Shown: positions 1 to 11,677, numbered from the stretch's first letter. The stretch: 64,000 nt of DNA from Neofusicoccum parvum (GCA_020912385.1 CP087216.1:1550001-1614000); one strand, 5' to 3'. Program-made: numbers and translations. The notes: generated by a model not told the origin, from the sequence alone.

Positions 1-281
1 TTGGAAGAGCGTTCGGACAGACCCCCGACCCCCATGCGTGGAATCAATAGACCCTGGAGATCCCAATATGCCCGCCATCCCACGCGCGTGGTGGCTCGAT
101 AAGTAAAAATAAGCTGGGCTCTGGTGCAGTATTTTTGGGCAGCCGAGTACTGCATGCTGGTCTATGCCAAAACGTGATGCTACGTAATCCTGCAGATGCG
201 CATTTCGCATAACTGCTCGCTCTGCTCGTGGGCGTGCCCGCGCGACTTGCCACCTCTCTACGGCGGCGTCGCCGGACCCCT

Positions 282-1348
282 CTACGCTTCGTCGCCGATC
301 TTCTCCAGCTTGCCCATCTCCCGCTTCTCGCCAGACTCCCCTATTATCCTAATCCGGTCCAAGCGAACCTTCTCCCCGTCGCCCTCGCCGTCGACTACGA
401 ACATGACCAAGGAGGTAATATTCTGGAACTTGACAAACCGCAGCTCCAGCTTGGCGGTACCAGTGCTAGCGTCCCAATCCTCTGGCTTGATTGTGATCTC
501 CTGGGTGGCCGGGATATCCTCCGCCTCCTCGAACCCGAGGTTGTGGGCCCTGTTCGTAAAGAGCTTAACGGTGCGCGGCCGCATGGGGACCTCGTCGTTG
601 TCCTCGGACGGCTGAGGCGGGAAGGACGTGAGGTGGATCGTGTGGAGCTTCAGCGTCGACTGGAAGGGAACGTACAGCATGAGCTGCTCGTCGGTGTCGC
701 TCTCGACCCAGTCCGGCGCGCCGCCTGCCTTGGCCTTGCCCTTCGCTCCGTCGGGCGCCGACGGCTTGCCCAGCGCAAATAGCGTGCGCGCATCGCCGGC
801 TTCCTCGGTGTCTGCATTCAGCAGGTCGAGGCCGCGCACGTCGATTTGGTCCGTGACATCGCCATAGCCGCGTGGAAGGCTGGCGCCAAGCCAAGCAGCG
901 CCAGAGCTGGAGCTTGCCTCTCCGAAACCACCGGACGAGGAGCCACCGGACTCAGCCTCAGCAGCCAGCTTCTTGACGGCCTCGGAAAGCTGGGCAGCAT
1001 TCGCGCCCCGTATCCTCGAGACCTCGCGGGTGTTCTTAAAGATCATAAAGGTGGGCATGGCAGTGATGCCGTAGGTCTGCGCCACCTGCTGCTGGGTGTC
1101 CGTGTTGACCTTGGTGAAGGTGATGATGTTGGGGCGTGACAGAGAAGCCGAGAGCTGCTCGTACAGCGGGGCTATGGCCTTGCATGGCCCGCACCAGTCG
1201 GCGTAGACTGCGCGCATGAAGTCAGTGCCAGCGTACCTGGCGGGGAGTGGCGCGGCGGCGGCTGCTTACAGTCGACCACGACGATGCGAGAAGACGAGAG
1301 CAGCGAGTTGAACTGCTCGGGCGACTCGATATGGACGGTCTTGGACAT
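282..1348 (-). CDS. Thioredoxin-like protein with C-terminal PITH domain (TXNL1 type)
   Basis: Two exons, 1270-1348 and 282-1207, with a 62-nt intron, give 334 residues. Splicing restores the thioredoxin strand VVVDFYADWCGPC, whose redox pair is C32 and C35; the unspliced frame lacks this N-terminus, which fixes the start at 1348. The thioredoxin fold covers roughly residues 1-110, with the cis-proline loop in AMPTF. A Ser/Gly-rich linker follows, then a PITH domain from about 145 to 330. By family, TXNL1-type proteins are cytosolic or nuclear reductases that can associate with the proteasome through the PITH domain; association in this organism is inference. The gene ends 281 bp from the left edge of the window and nothing else is seen there. 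Confidence 0.93.
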
Positions 1349-4300
1349 ATTGGCTAGTGGTCTGGCAGGTGGCGGGGTATCTGAGGTTGGTGGGGGATTT
1401 CCGCTGGAGCTCAGGCTCCGTCACAGCCGCCAGGTGCAGGCGGGCTGTGGGAGCTGAGTCAGCGGCCGCCCGCATGTTTGCGCTGTTTGCCGGCCGCGGG
1501 CCTGCCCGGCGCACGCGTGGTTCCTGCCGCACCTGCACCACCACGGCGATGGCTTCCATCGTCGGCGTCCCTGCGCGCTCCGGGCTGCCGCTGCTCGATT
1601 CTCTGGCGTTTCGGATCGCGCTCCCGGCGTAAAGTCTGTTTCATTGCGCTGCATTGCACTACGTCACATCTGCGAGTGCCTTGCGTCTCGATCTCCGCGA
1701 GAACCTCAAGCTTTCCGCCGCCCGTCCGTTTCTTTTCTCCACGTCACGTCTGCATTCCACCGCATCGGTCCAGCTGTCCGTCCCGCCCTGCTGCCTTGTG
1801 GGCATGCACGAAAGCAGAGCGCCTGGACGCCGCGGCCTCTCGCTCGTCGGCTGTGACGGCCTCGTCCGCCTGGGGCTTCCGCGAGTCTGGAGCCCGGCAG
1901 ACAGCCTCCGTTCGACCTCGACTGCCCAAGCGCGTTTTACAGTTCAGCTTCGTGTGTAAATCCGGGCTGCCTTTTCTCCGCATCGGCAGTCTAGACACGT
2001 GGAGGACAGTCGGGTTTCCTGGGACCGGGGAATCCAGCAAACCGTGGGTGCGATGGAGCGACAAGCAGCAAGCGCCGGGACTCTTTCACGTGAGGACGTG
2101 TCAAGAGCAACGTCCCTTCTTTGCCTAGTGTTGCATAACTTTCTGTCCGGGGAATCGAGGCCTGCAACGAAGGGAGGCTACGGATGCCACGACAGATCGA
2201 GCCCGGCAAGGCCCAGCAAAGCCACGGATCCTGGACACAGCCAACGGCGGGACATGCACCGACCGGCATTTACCCTTCTGCTGCAGCGGATCGCAATTAC
2301 GTCAGGATCGATGGGCTGAAGACGGGGAGCAGAGCAGCAAACGCATGATCGAAACACCGTCGGAAATGGCTCAGGACCAGTGTGTGGTGGGCGTTTAAGC
2401 ATCCATCCCGGGGGCTTTGTTGACAGCGAATGCCGGCAGCTGGGCGGAAGAAAGTCTCCGCCCGTTTTCTTGCGAAACAGCAAGCTGACGCGCATGTTTC
2501 GACCTGTTTGACGGCAGCCAGGGCTCGAGTGGCTGATGGCCGCCCCGGGGCTCTGGCACTGCGACGCCGCTGTCCGGCGGACGGGAATTCTGGCGATGGG
2601 GTAGCCGTCCCGCACCCATGGAGTGGAGGATGCGTATGCCATCCAATGGCCATCCGCTCTGGCGGGCACAAGGCCGGGCTGAGGCGTCATCGCGGCCCTG
2701 GTGGTTTTCGCCACAGCTGCAAGGCCGTCGCCGCCCGCTGGAACGCTCGAGCGTCGACACGGTGCCTTGCTCCGTAGTAGCACTGCCACCAGCCGTGGGC
2801 GCCTCGACTGGGATCTTGCCTGCAGACGTTCTCCAGCCCGTCAAGCCACACCACCACCACACTCTCGTATCCGTGCATCGGTGGTGCAACCATCGCCGCC
2901 ACGCTCGGCCATACTCGGTGCTGGATACTACCGCCATCCGCGCGCGGACTGGCAATCCCCCAAGCGCTGGTCGGCCCGTAGCTAGCTGGCGCGGTGGCAA
3001 ACGGCGGCGGCGCGGGCGCTTTTCCCTCGCCGCGCGCTCTCAAATCATTCCGGCCATGCAATTTCCCCATCCCACGCCTGGTCCCTGCACCGAGCTTTGC
3101 GACAAGTCTATCACCTATCTTCGAGCCCGCGGAACGGGAGCGGCGTCCCGCGAGCATGTGCGCAGACGCCCAATGCGTTTCCACGCTCTGGCCTGCCCCA
3201 GCCAAGCGCCGCTGCCCAACGGGGAAGATCCCTTCTGCTGCCTACCGCGTCCTGATGCACCGTGGGCCTTTCCTATCCAGGATACACCACCGCTGAACCG
3301 CAACCCCGATCGTACGTTCAAAGATGCCCGATCCGGCACCCACCTGTGGCGCCGTCGTTATTGGCTCTGCACCGTGAAATTGCAGATGGGAATCCATGCC
3401 CGATAACAGAATGCGCTATTATACCGGCCGCCAGCATCATCAGCAGGGTCGCAGATCTTAGGATCGCAGATCTGTCTAGCAACAACGCCATCAAAGGCGA
3501 ACGGGAAGGACGAGAACACAGAAAATTCTGACTCAACAGGATCTGCCCTGCAGTAGTTCGTGTGGCCTTGTGCCTACCCTTAAAAGCGCCACCAAGAAGC
3601 GCTAGCTCTGCACTCTCTGCACTAGCCCCGTGCGGCTGGAGAGTGGCCTGCTCGCCTTGTGTCTATACCGAGAAGCTTTGAGCCAATAGACTGCTTATGC
3701 GCCTCTAGTTCTCCCCAACCCGTTCGGTCGACCTCCCATCTCCAACCAATCTTGTGCCACATCAGCCCAGAAGGCTTAATGCATCCTGCCCTCATCTTAA
3801 ACATCTGGAATAGGCTTTCCCCACACGACTTACTCTCCTTCCTCCAGGCCTGCTTCCTTCGTTCCTTGAAGAAGCTTTGGAAGGCTTCTGCCATTGGGAT
3901 GTAGTGCGTGCAGTAGCTGAGATTGCGTGCTGACCTGTTATCTTCTAGCTGCGCTCCGGGCTCGAAAAGTTATGCAAGATGCGCTGGACCCTGTTCCTTC
4001 GTTCGCCCTTGACGCCCGCGGACCTGGGTCCGTGATGCCGCCTGGCATGTGCGGGCGGCGAATGCGGGGTGGTGGAGGGAGCTTTTTTATCTTCCTTCTC
4101 GGTGCGCCACAGCGGCGGCTCTCTCCTTAGCGTGCCAAATTCCTTCGTTTCCCTGCTTTTTCTTCATCAGCCACTCTATGGCTTGGCGGTGGCACGTGGG
4201 AGATGGGACTATCGAATTTTGCCCTGCATGCTCCCTCGCGTGGAGCGGGAAGTGGGCTCAGAGGCTTTATTTACTGCAGCTTCGGTGGAGAGTTGATTGC

Positions 4301-4440
4301 AAGCGATGCTTCGGCAATCATCGGAGTGCTGCAACACGAGTATTATCTCGTCGTGTGTTATGCTTCCGCGGTTCTAGAGCGTGCGTCCGGATGCACTAAG
4401 TAATGCTGTGAGATTCATGTCTACTCCGTCCAGCCGCGGA
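1349..4440. other. Gene-free intergenic stretch, GC-balanced
   Basis: About 3.1 kb upstream of the thioredoxin-PITH gene. Open frames exist on both strands but overlap each other, have no recognisable domains, and look like translated non-coding GC-rich DNA. No spliced gene, tRNA or transposase could be assembled. Confidence 0.55.
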
Positions 4441-5770
4441 CTTCAGGCTTCCATGATACGCATCTCCTGATGTCAACGGTAGTCAATCGCACAGTCTACG
4501 TGGACTGCAGGTGTTCTGTCAATATCTCTTGCTTTCATGATAATGAAGTGTTTCTGTATTCATTCAACTTCGAACACCGGCGCAACATTCTCGATAGATG
4601 AGAGCCCTAGACGAAGGTTCATGATATTTCATTATCAACCACATGCCAACCTCATCGCCCTGCTGTGGCTTCCACAGAGCTTTCCGGTGTAGATCCATTG
4701 CAAAATCATCTCCATCACCGTTCCCAGCCCCTAGGCATAGTCGAGATGATGACTACTCTTGAGAATGTAGTTCAACATAGATAACGTTCCGGCCCAGCAT
4801 CTGCCGTCTCTTGCTTGCGTGAAATGGCGAACAAGTAACTTTCTCTGGTCAAACAGGTTCACTGATGCGTTAGCATCACTACCGCGTAGGACGGACTGTC
4901 TACCTTTCAGATACTACTCAATCTATTAACTGAGATACGGACAGTCGTCTTGTTTTAACGGTGTATGAACCGTGGAGTGATGTACGTGTAATGTTTTTGG
5001 TCAGCAATGGTCTCGCCGGTTTGGTATTTCGGACATCAGGGGTTCGGACGCGGACGGAGCGGGAATCCGGTTTACTGTGATTTGGGTTGATACTGAGACA
5101 ACTTTTGGCAGAGAATAAACGTTCCAACGAGAGTGTTGCTATGTTTAGTTGTATGTATTTGTTCTTTGGATGTATCAAGACTAAAAAATATGCTTTTTGC
5201 CCTTATAGGTGTGAGGAAGTGAAATATATTCACGGCATTTAATTCGGAGAGATGAATTACACTATTCATCACTCGGTCCTAATAGTTGTCTTATTTTTTT
5301 AACCCCAACATCTAAAGACTGCCTCCCGTTTCCTAGAGCAAGGTTATTAGGCCTATTCCAATATTTTGTGTACTCTACTTACTACATTATATACTCACTC
5401 TGCCCACTCGCCCTCCGTAATCAATCTCTAGCTCTACTTCGTACCCACCTTCTTTTACAATCCCCCTAAACCTCACGATCTTTACAGTCACTCTCGGTAG
5501 TTCTCGGCAGCAACCATTCACAGCCATCCTTCTTTGTCGATATCCTCCTTTCTTCTTCTTCGCCCGCGGTACTCAATAATGGATAAGAGAGCGGTATAGT
5601 GAATTATCTATAGATCATCCGTAAAGCGGTAGAGAATCCGCCTGAATTTCTCGAGACTAGCAGTCGGAGTTAGGCTTTGAATAGTGGAAGTTAGAAATTT
5701 CGGCACCTCTTTATACTCTCACTAATCACTAGGGAAGTTGAACTCTTGGAAGCTATAGAGTCAGTCGTCT
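4441..5770. other. AT-rich block without genes, possible degraded repeat
   Basis: Base composition drops visibly to AT-rich compared with both flanks. The longest open frames are under 90 codons and resemble nothing known. Pyrimidine-rich leader-like sequence around 5380-5560 followed by an ATG-containing purine-rich segment faintly recalls the end of an LTR retroelement leader, but I see no paired LTR, no integrase or reverse transcriptase motif and no terminal inverted repeat. A RIP-degraded transposon remnant is possible; plain AT-rich spacer is equally possible. Confidence 0.35.
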
Positions 5771-6036
5771 CTCCTTCACGCGCTGCTTGAAGGCTCCACG
5801 ACCTGGCTTTCACCATGTGGCATCGCTTGCAAAATGACGCTAACACCCAAAGCGGAAGTAACGACGACAGCGGTTACCGCTTTGAGTAAATAGATGGCGA
5901 GAAACCAGCAGAGAACAGACACCTGTGAGATTGGGCGCGGGGGAAAGGAGCTTTTGCACGCATCCACTCACCACGGAGCACGAGGTAGCAGGGAGAACGC
6001 AGCGACAACATCCCGCCTGTTGCTAGTCTGGATATC

Positions 6037-6051
6037 AAAAAAAAAAAAAAA
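6037..6051. repeat. Poly-A tract (15 A)
   Basis: Fifteen consecutive A on the + strand, 46 nt beyond the stop codon of the minus-strand His-rich gene, where it would be a T-run in the 3' flank of that transcript. Confidence 0.9.
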
Positions 6052-6096
6052 GGACGCTCTTCAAGCAGTGCGGCCACCGGCAACACCAAGGAAAAC

Positions 6097-6622
6097 CTAC
6101 TCGAACGGGCCAGCGCTGCCCGTGTACCCGTCCCCGCTCTTCGACGACACCACGATGATGGCCATGGCGCCGATGATCACGATCAGAGTCGCAACCGCCA
6201 TGATCGGGGCCGGCGACGTTCTCCTGTTCCGCCGCGTCAGCAAGGGCTGCTGCTCGGCGTCACCGTCGTCGTCGCTGTTTTCCCGGTCCTGGCGCCACTG
6301 ACGGCTGGATTCGGGCGACTGCTGCCCGCCCAGGAAAAGTCCTCCGTACGGGTCGGGGGAGTGGTGGTGGCCGGGGCCGTTGGGCGTCCTGTCGTGGTCG
6401 TGGTGATGGTGATGGTCGTGGTGATCACCATGGTGGTCGTGATGGTGGCCGCCGCCGATATCCGAGTGGCCGTGACCAGGGTCGTGGAAGCCGCCCGTGT
6501 CACCGCCCGCGTGCTGTGGAATTTCAGCGATCAACGTACCCGACTTGCCAATCTTGCCGGAGTTGGCGGGGCAGGGAGGAAGAGGTGCTTACGCCGCCGC
6601 CGAAGTCGTGCCCGTCAGCCAT
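6097..6622 (-). CDS. Small His-rich tail-anchored membrane protein, unknown
   Basis: Two exons, 6593-6622 and 6097-6513, with a 79-nt intron, give 148 residues. The start is set by the first exon (MADGHDFGGG), which joins in phase 0 to HAGGD. Residues about 20-70 are dominated by His, Asp and Gly, with 19 His in under 50 residues, a composition typical of metal-chelating segments. An acidic stretch then runs into EQQPLL, which fits the [DE]xxxL[LI] sorting motif, followed by basic residues (TRRNRR) and a single hydrophobic helix of about 20 residues; a 16-residue polar tail ends the protein. The arrangement predicts a cytosolic N-terminus and a C-terminal anchor, plausibly in the vacuolar or endosomal membrane (inference). 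I do not recognise the family. Confidence 0.72.
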
Positions 6623-8686
6623 CGTGGTTTGTTGGGAGAGAGGCTTGCGACGGGGGCGGAGCTGCGACCGTCACGTCGTTCCTTTCTCTTGTTGGCCCTT
6701 CCCTGTCGCTCTTGCACCTCCAAGAAAAAGACACACGCAAGGAACCTGTTCTGCGGCCGGATGCAAATGCCGCTCGTCCAAAAGGCAGAGGTGTAATTTT
6801 GGTTGGGGTCGGACGGGGTTGACGTCGGCGACGAGGCGCAGCAACGCAAGCTGAGAGCCTGCAAGGCAGCAGGATTCCGGATCAGAGAGGAAGGAGGGGC
6901 GGGCGCGTTCCAACAACGTGCTGCGTTGCCAATCGAAGGCAAACCAACCACAACCGGCCTCGGGAGCCGGCTGGCGTTCTCCGCCGCCCCTCTCAGACAA
7001 GGGTCGTCTCGCGAGCTGATCAACCGCAAACCGTTGCGAAGCAGCAAATGGAGACGGCCGACGACGGGTGAGAGGGAAAGCCAAAAGCCAAAATAAAATT
7101 GCAGCCGACGCGGGACAGGGAAGCCGCCATCTTAAGAAGGACGTACTCCAGGCGACTCGGCCGTCCGCCCCAGCCAACGGCAGGCGGCGCTGTCAGCAGA
7201 GCGGCCTTGTTTATTTTGGATCTCTTTGCATCGCACAGAAGACAGATCCTGACATCACCTGCGTGGCGCCATAGGAATGGCCCAGTGATATGCTCTCCGC
7301 ACTTCTCGATGGACATGGGAAAGCTATGCAGGGCGCTCTCGCCTTGGCTAGCTCGCCGCATTTGCCTCCCGCCGCCTATTGGCCGCCGGTCTGCTGCCCA
7401 GGCCTCGACGGGGAAGTGGTGTGGTGTTATTGGAGACCATGCACGCCATACCCAGGACGGTGTCTGGTCCTTGTCTCGCACTGCCGATCAACGGCCATCC
7501 TGTGCTCCCTCAACACCACGTGGGCATCTCCACGGAGGTACAGCATCAAGGATACGTCACTGTCGAGTCCCACGGCCTCAACCAAAGTGTGGAGGATGCC
7601 TCTTTTGCATAATCCCGGGAGATTGAGAGCGCACAAAGATGAGCCCACGGTGTCTAGCGAGCCGTTCCGGGTTCGGAGTGTGAATGCAGCACGTGGCGAG
7701 CTAGTTCGGGTAAGATTTGAGTGAGAAAGCGGGTGGACGGTGATGGTACTGAAGGGAGAAAGGATGTAAGTTGCTCAGGCTTGAAGTCAGAAGACTCTAG
7801 CATCATGTGGGCCCTTTGCCGTCGGATGTCGTGTTTATTTGGGTGCCGGGGAGCACTCAATAACCGCCCCGCACATCATAGTTTGGTAATGGGTAGCGAG
7901 GCCCTGACCTTCACTACATTCTATATGCAATTAGTACATTCACTTAGGCAGCTGACCTACTTAATCCGACGGTGCTGCTTATACCTAACACACTATCGGT
8001 CAAGCGAGCTATAATGCTAGGAAATGATGCGTCGACGAACCATGTCTGACTACGAGACATTCCGTTGATTTGAATCTCTCTCTGCAGCGGACCGTCGCAC
8101 CGAACATCATGTTTACTGTTTTCAGATATTCGTATGCCTCTATGTTGAAATGCAGCTTCTAGGTCAGGACTCCGAGCTGGTACTTCGAATTCCGGCCAGA
8201 TATTCAGACACGGTTGACGACTTCAGCTGCTTGTGTGCGCCCCTTCTCTGGCAACCTTGTAGTATTCCTCTTAGTATGTTTTCTCTCTCATCGTTATTCT
8301 CATTTTCCTATGGGGTTCCTGACGGCGTAAATCATCTGTCCTCCCTTCCCAACCATGATAATTAATACTCCATTCACAGTGGAAGCCCGTCCCGCTCTTC
8401 ACGACCCGTCGTCGAGTGCTTGCCGTTCTGAACAAGCCTATCCACCAAGGCATGTGCCAAAAACTTCGTCCGAACCACCACCCAACACCAACCACCTCCT
8501 CCTGACCCAACCACACCTGCCAAAGCCCCTCCGCGCCCTCTCCATACCTCCCAAGCACTCTCTGCATCCCCGCCAGGCCCGATACTCGCTTAGTCCCCGT
8601 CTCCCCCCCTCGTTCCCCGAAAATCACCCAAAACGCCCCCTCCGCCCCCAAAACCTCACCGCCACCCAGAGCGGCCCCAGGGCAGC
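6623..8686. other. Intergenic, no gene seen
   Basis: Holds the promoter side of the His-rich gene. Frames on both strands are short or low in protein character. No domain, tRNA or mobile-element signature was found. Confidence 0.5.
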
Positions 8687-8692
8687 AAAAAA
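8687..8692 (-). terminator. Candidate RNA polymerase III T-run terminator
   Basis: Six A on the + strand read as TTTTTT on the minus strand, 31 nt beyond the 3' end of the tRNA-like element at 8724 and just after a second T-arm-like hairpin (8701-8717). This is the expected place and length for pol III termination. Confidence 0.45.
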
Positions 8693-8723
8693 GAACGTAC
8701 GCCGGAATTGAACCAGCTGCTAT

Positions 8724-8881
8724 TGGATCCGCGGGGAATCGAACCCCGGACCACTCCCATGCAGGGATCAACGTGGTGTTGTTGATGCTGATGCTAAGGG
8801 AGTATTATACTGGAACTTGTTAATTTTGGGTTTTCCGTGGATTTCGAAGTGACGATGACTTACCCACTAAACCACAGACCC
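8724..8881 (-). tRNA. tRNA-like locus, possibly intron-bearing or a pseudogene
   Basis: On the minus strand, 8875-8881 (GGGTCTG) can pair along all seven positions, with two G-T wobbles, with 8725-8731 (CGGATCC), giving an acceptor stem plus an A discriminator at 8724. Right after the 5' strand lies a perfect A box (TGGTTTAGTGG) in the correct register. The T-arm at 8732-8748 is a five-base-pair stem with loop TTCGATT, which is also a good B box. The middle is abnormal: A and B boxes are too far apart for a plain tRNA. A stem CTCCC (8798-8802) with loop TTAGCAT, the alanine AGC anticodon loop, can pair with GGGAG (8754-8758). Either a long intron or a damaged copy explains this; isotype is not settled. 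Confidence 0.42.
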
Positions 8882-10227
8882 AGATGCTGCTTGATGGAGG
8901 AGGGTGTCGCCAGTTGCGACTATGTGGACGAGGCGGATGGAAGACGCGGAGGCGGGGACCCACTTCAGCACTCAACACCGGACTCCCTCCTCCCGAAGCA
9001 CCCCACTACAGCACTCAACATCGGACTCCCCCCTCCTCACCAAGCACGGCTCGCTTGGACACCGGTTTCGTTCGTTTTCACACACAAGCAGAGCGCAGGC
9101 CACAGGCGTGGCCCATGCCCCAGGATCCCGCACACACAAACACACAAACACACACAAAATTGTTCAAAATGAATTTTTCTCGTTCTCTTTCTTTTCGGCG
9201 TCCGCCCGTGGCGTGGGTGGGTGGCCCGACCAAGGACCCGCAGAGCGCGGGCCAGAGCATGGATTGCCATGCTATGCAGCCGTATCGCGTATGAATGCTG
9301 CACGCGCACGCGCGCGCACGCACGCGGACAGCGCGGGAGCGCAAGGGAGGGAGGAAGGGAAGAGCGGGCGGCCGGCGGCGGCGCGGCGGCGGCGGGCCTT
9401 GGCCTCTCCGGCGTCCCACCGCCGCTCCGGCCGGCTTCTGCTCCTCCGCGCCCGCGCGCGCCAGCGGTGAGCTCGAGGAGAGCAGCCAATATTCGATATT
9501 GCTTCTGGAAGGAGGGGGAGAGGAGAGAGGGGTATCGGCCGGCGCTGCTTGGGCCGCCGAGCGAGACCGAGATATGGCCGGTGAGACAAAGCTCTGCGGC
9601 TCCGGCTTCGAGGCGACGCGGAGAGGCACCTGTTCCAAGTTGGCGATGCGTCCGACGGTGGCGTTTCTGATCAAGGCTCGCGAAGCTGCAAGATTGCGGG
9701 CGCCGGCAGGAAGCAGAGATGCAACACATTTTAGCATCGGGCGGGGCCGCGAGGGGGCCGGCCTGCCAACGGCGGATCTTCTGCAGGTCCAGGTGGTGGC
9801 TTGATCGCGGGCATTTGCAGCCGAATCGAACCTTCGTCGAAGCGAACTGGCCAGGTGGCGCGTCGAGCATTTTCCAATATTTGGAGATCGGTTGCTAAAA
9901 ACGTCGGCTCGGGATGCTCTTTGATACAAGCTGAGGTCCAACCCAATGTCCATCAGCTCATCTCGGCGCGCCTCAGGCCGCGTAGCAGATATTGCGCTCC
10001 CCGGCGTATACGCGCGTCATAGTACCCGGGCAGCCACACTGCGGCCTTGCAATCTGGAGGGGTCAGGAATAGAGTCTGTGGGATCGGAGTCAGTCACGGT
10101 GCACAAAATACCAGCATGCTGGGAACCAGACCGTATGCACAAGGACGCCACCAACACTTCATAGCTCACGCCTGCACATCCCCATATTGCGGACCACAGG
10201 CCATCTGGATCGGGCGTCATAGCTCTT
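8882..10227. other. Intergenic low-complexity DNA with microsatellites
   Basis: Contains a CA/CACAAA-rich microsatellite around 9130-9160, an alternating CG/CA run around 9300-9335 and GC-rich low-complexity sequence to about 9470. Long open frames on both strands (for example 9078-9953 minus) simply translate these repeats and have no domain. Beyond 9800 nothing is recognised up to the PEX10 stop codon. Confidence 0.5.
8966..9051. repeat. Imperfect tandem repeat, 43-bp period, two copies
   Basis: The phrase CAGCACTCAACACCGGACTCC at 8966 recurs with one change at 9009, and the following pyrimidine-rich sequence is also similar. Confidence 0.75.
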
Positions 10228-11316
10228 TCAACACCGCAACGGCAGGATGTGCTGCACAAGGCACATCTGCCTGCACAGCGGACATTCAGGCTTCTCACGA
10301 CACCAGTCGCCGATGCACGTCCAGCAGAAGACATGACCGCACGTCGTAACGCTGGGGTCCTTCATCTCCTCGAGGCACAGCGTGCACTTGCGCTGCTGCG
10401 TACCGGGCATCCACGCCAGGCAGTCTTCCTGCGACAGGTCGACCCGTGGTTTCGCCAGCACGGGGGTGCTCGTCGTCCTGGCAATGCGCTTGGCCTGCTC
10501 CTCGCTCGAGCCGTTGTGGTTCGTCTCGAAGAGCAGCGCGTTGTTGGCCGCGTACTCGTGCGCGTTCAGCGACACCTCCACGCCGTGGTCAAGCACCGCC
10601 GTGCCGCCTGCGGCCGACCCCGCGTTCGCCACGCTCATCGTGTTCTGCAGGTGCAGGTAGCTCTGGACTGCCAGCTGCAGCACCAGCAACACGCCCAGCA
10701 CCTCGTAGCCCACCCGCTGCTCAGACGGCTCGATGCGCCGCGTGAAGATGTAGCGGAGACCCCACAGTCGCTTCCCGATCTCGTAGTATGCGCCCGAGAA
10801 GTAGAACGTGGCCAGGCTGATGGCGTAGAGGGGCGACGGTGACGTGATGGTGTCGAGGTTGGCGAGGATGTATGACTGGATGCGGTGGGCGGTGCTGGTC
10901 TTCGCGCCAGGCTTCCGCGAGAGCTTGCGCAGGTTCGCCTCGAGCTTCGCGCGTATCCTTCGCCGAAAGGCGGGCAGGACCTTGTTGAGGCCGTACGGCA
11001 AGAGTATGGTTGTGAGAATGTAGCCGCCGCGTCGGTACACTGCCGGTAGGCGGAGCGTGTCGTCCTCGACCTGCACAACGTCGCAGTACTCCTCGCCGAG
11101 CGTGCGGTTGCCAATGAAGGTCGTCAGGCCCAAGTACAGCAGCTCGGCCGCAGTCTTCGCCTCGCTCGTGTAGTTGTGGGCAAACCGAGCTCCCTTGAGC
11201 TTGCGGATGATGGCGGACAGCTGCTCGAGCAGCACGCCCTCGAAGTACGCATCCTTCTGGTGTGAGCGGATGATGTCGGGCGCTGCGGCAAACGGGTAGC
11301 GGTGAGAGGATGTCAT
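10228..11316 (-). CDS. PEX10: Peroxin 10, RING-finger E3 ligase of the peroxisomal membrane
   Basis: Single exon, 362 residues. The frame is open further upstream, but the ATG at 11316 begins the family-typical N-terminus (YPFAAAPDIIRSHQKD), so it was chosen. The Pex2/Pex12-type membrane domain covers roughly residues 10-230. The C-terminal RING has all eight ligands in C3HC4 order: C311, C314, C326, H328, C331, C334, C345, C348. In the family, Pex10 with Pex2 and Pex12 forms the ubiquitin ligase that recycles the import receptor Pex5. The gene lies head-to-tail behind CYP51, with its start 361 bp from the CYP51 stop. Identification is firm from membrane-domain and RING sequence together. Confidence 0.96.
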   Translation of the reverse strand: MTSSHRYPFAAAPDIIRSHQKDAYFEGVLLEQLSAIIRKLKGARFAHNYTSEAKTAAELLYLGLTTFIGNRTLGEEYCDVVQVEDDTLRLPAVYRRGGYILTTILLPYGLNKVLPAFRRRIRAKLEANLRKLSRKPGAKTSTAHRIQSYILANLDTITSPSPLYAISLATFYFSGAYYEIGKRLWGLRYIFTRRIEPSEQRVGYEVLGVLLVLQLAVQSYLHLQNTMSVANAGSAAGGTAVLDHGVEVSLNAHEYAANNALLFETNHNGSSEEQAKRIARTTSTPVLAKPRVDLSQEDCLAWMPGTQQRKCTLCLEEMKDPSVTTCGHVFCWTCIGDWCREKPECPLCRQMCLVQHILPLRC

Positions 11317-11677
11317 CTTCGGTTGCGTCGCATCGGGATGCGGGTGTTGGCGACGAGGATTGCGGCGAGCTGCGATATCGTCAGAGGTGGTGAGCTGCAG
11401 AGCTGCGGGACCTCGGCAGGTGCGCGACGCGACCTCAGACACGCGCCGAGGGAACTTCCGCTTCTGGGGCACCACTCCACCAACAACCGGGCTTGCTTAT
11501 CAATTGACCAGGTATTCAGAAGAGCATCGAAATCATTTATTATAATTAGTGTAACGTTTGGGTTGTCCTCACGGACAGCGGTCTAGAAGCATAACACTTT
11601 CTACGACCCGTCATGTACAGCTCGTGAAGGTAATAACTCATATCCAAACATGGTCTGGCCACAAGACCTGACGCTTT
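11317..11677. other. PEX10 promoter side / CYP51 3' flank
   Basis: 361 bp. No gene or recognisable binding site beyond an AT-rich patch near 11490-11570. Confidence 0.5.

Noticed and set aside
8271..8771. 166-codon minus-strand frame beginning MIPAWEWSGVRFPADP
   Set aside because: SGVRFPADP and GSIPA are translations of T-arm hairpins of the tRNA-like locus, not protein.
9037..9953. Minus-strand frames of 277 and 291 codons overlapping each other
   Set aside because: They translate microsatellites and GC-rich low-complexity DNA (VCVCVFVC, RRRRPPALP) in two frames at once.
11317..11475. 53-codon N-terminal extension of PEX10
   Set aside because: Open by chance; the conserved protein starts at MTSSHRYPFAAAP (11316).
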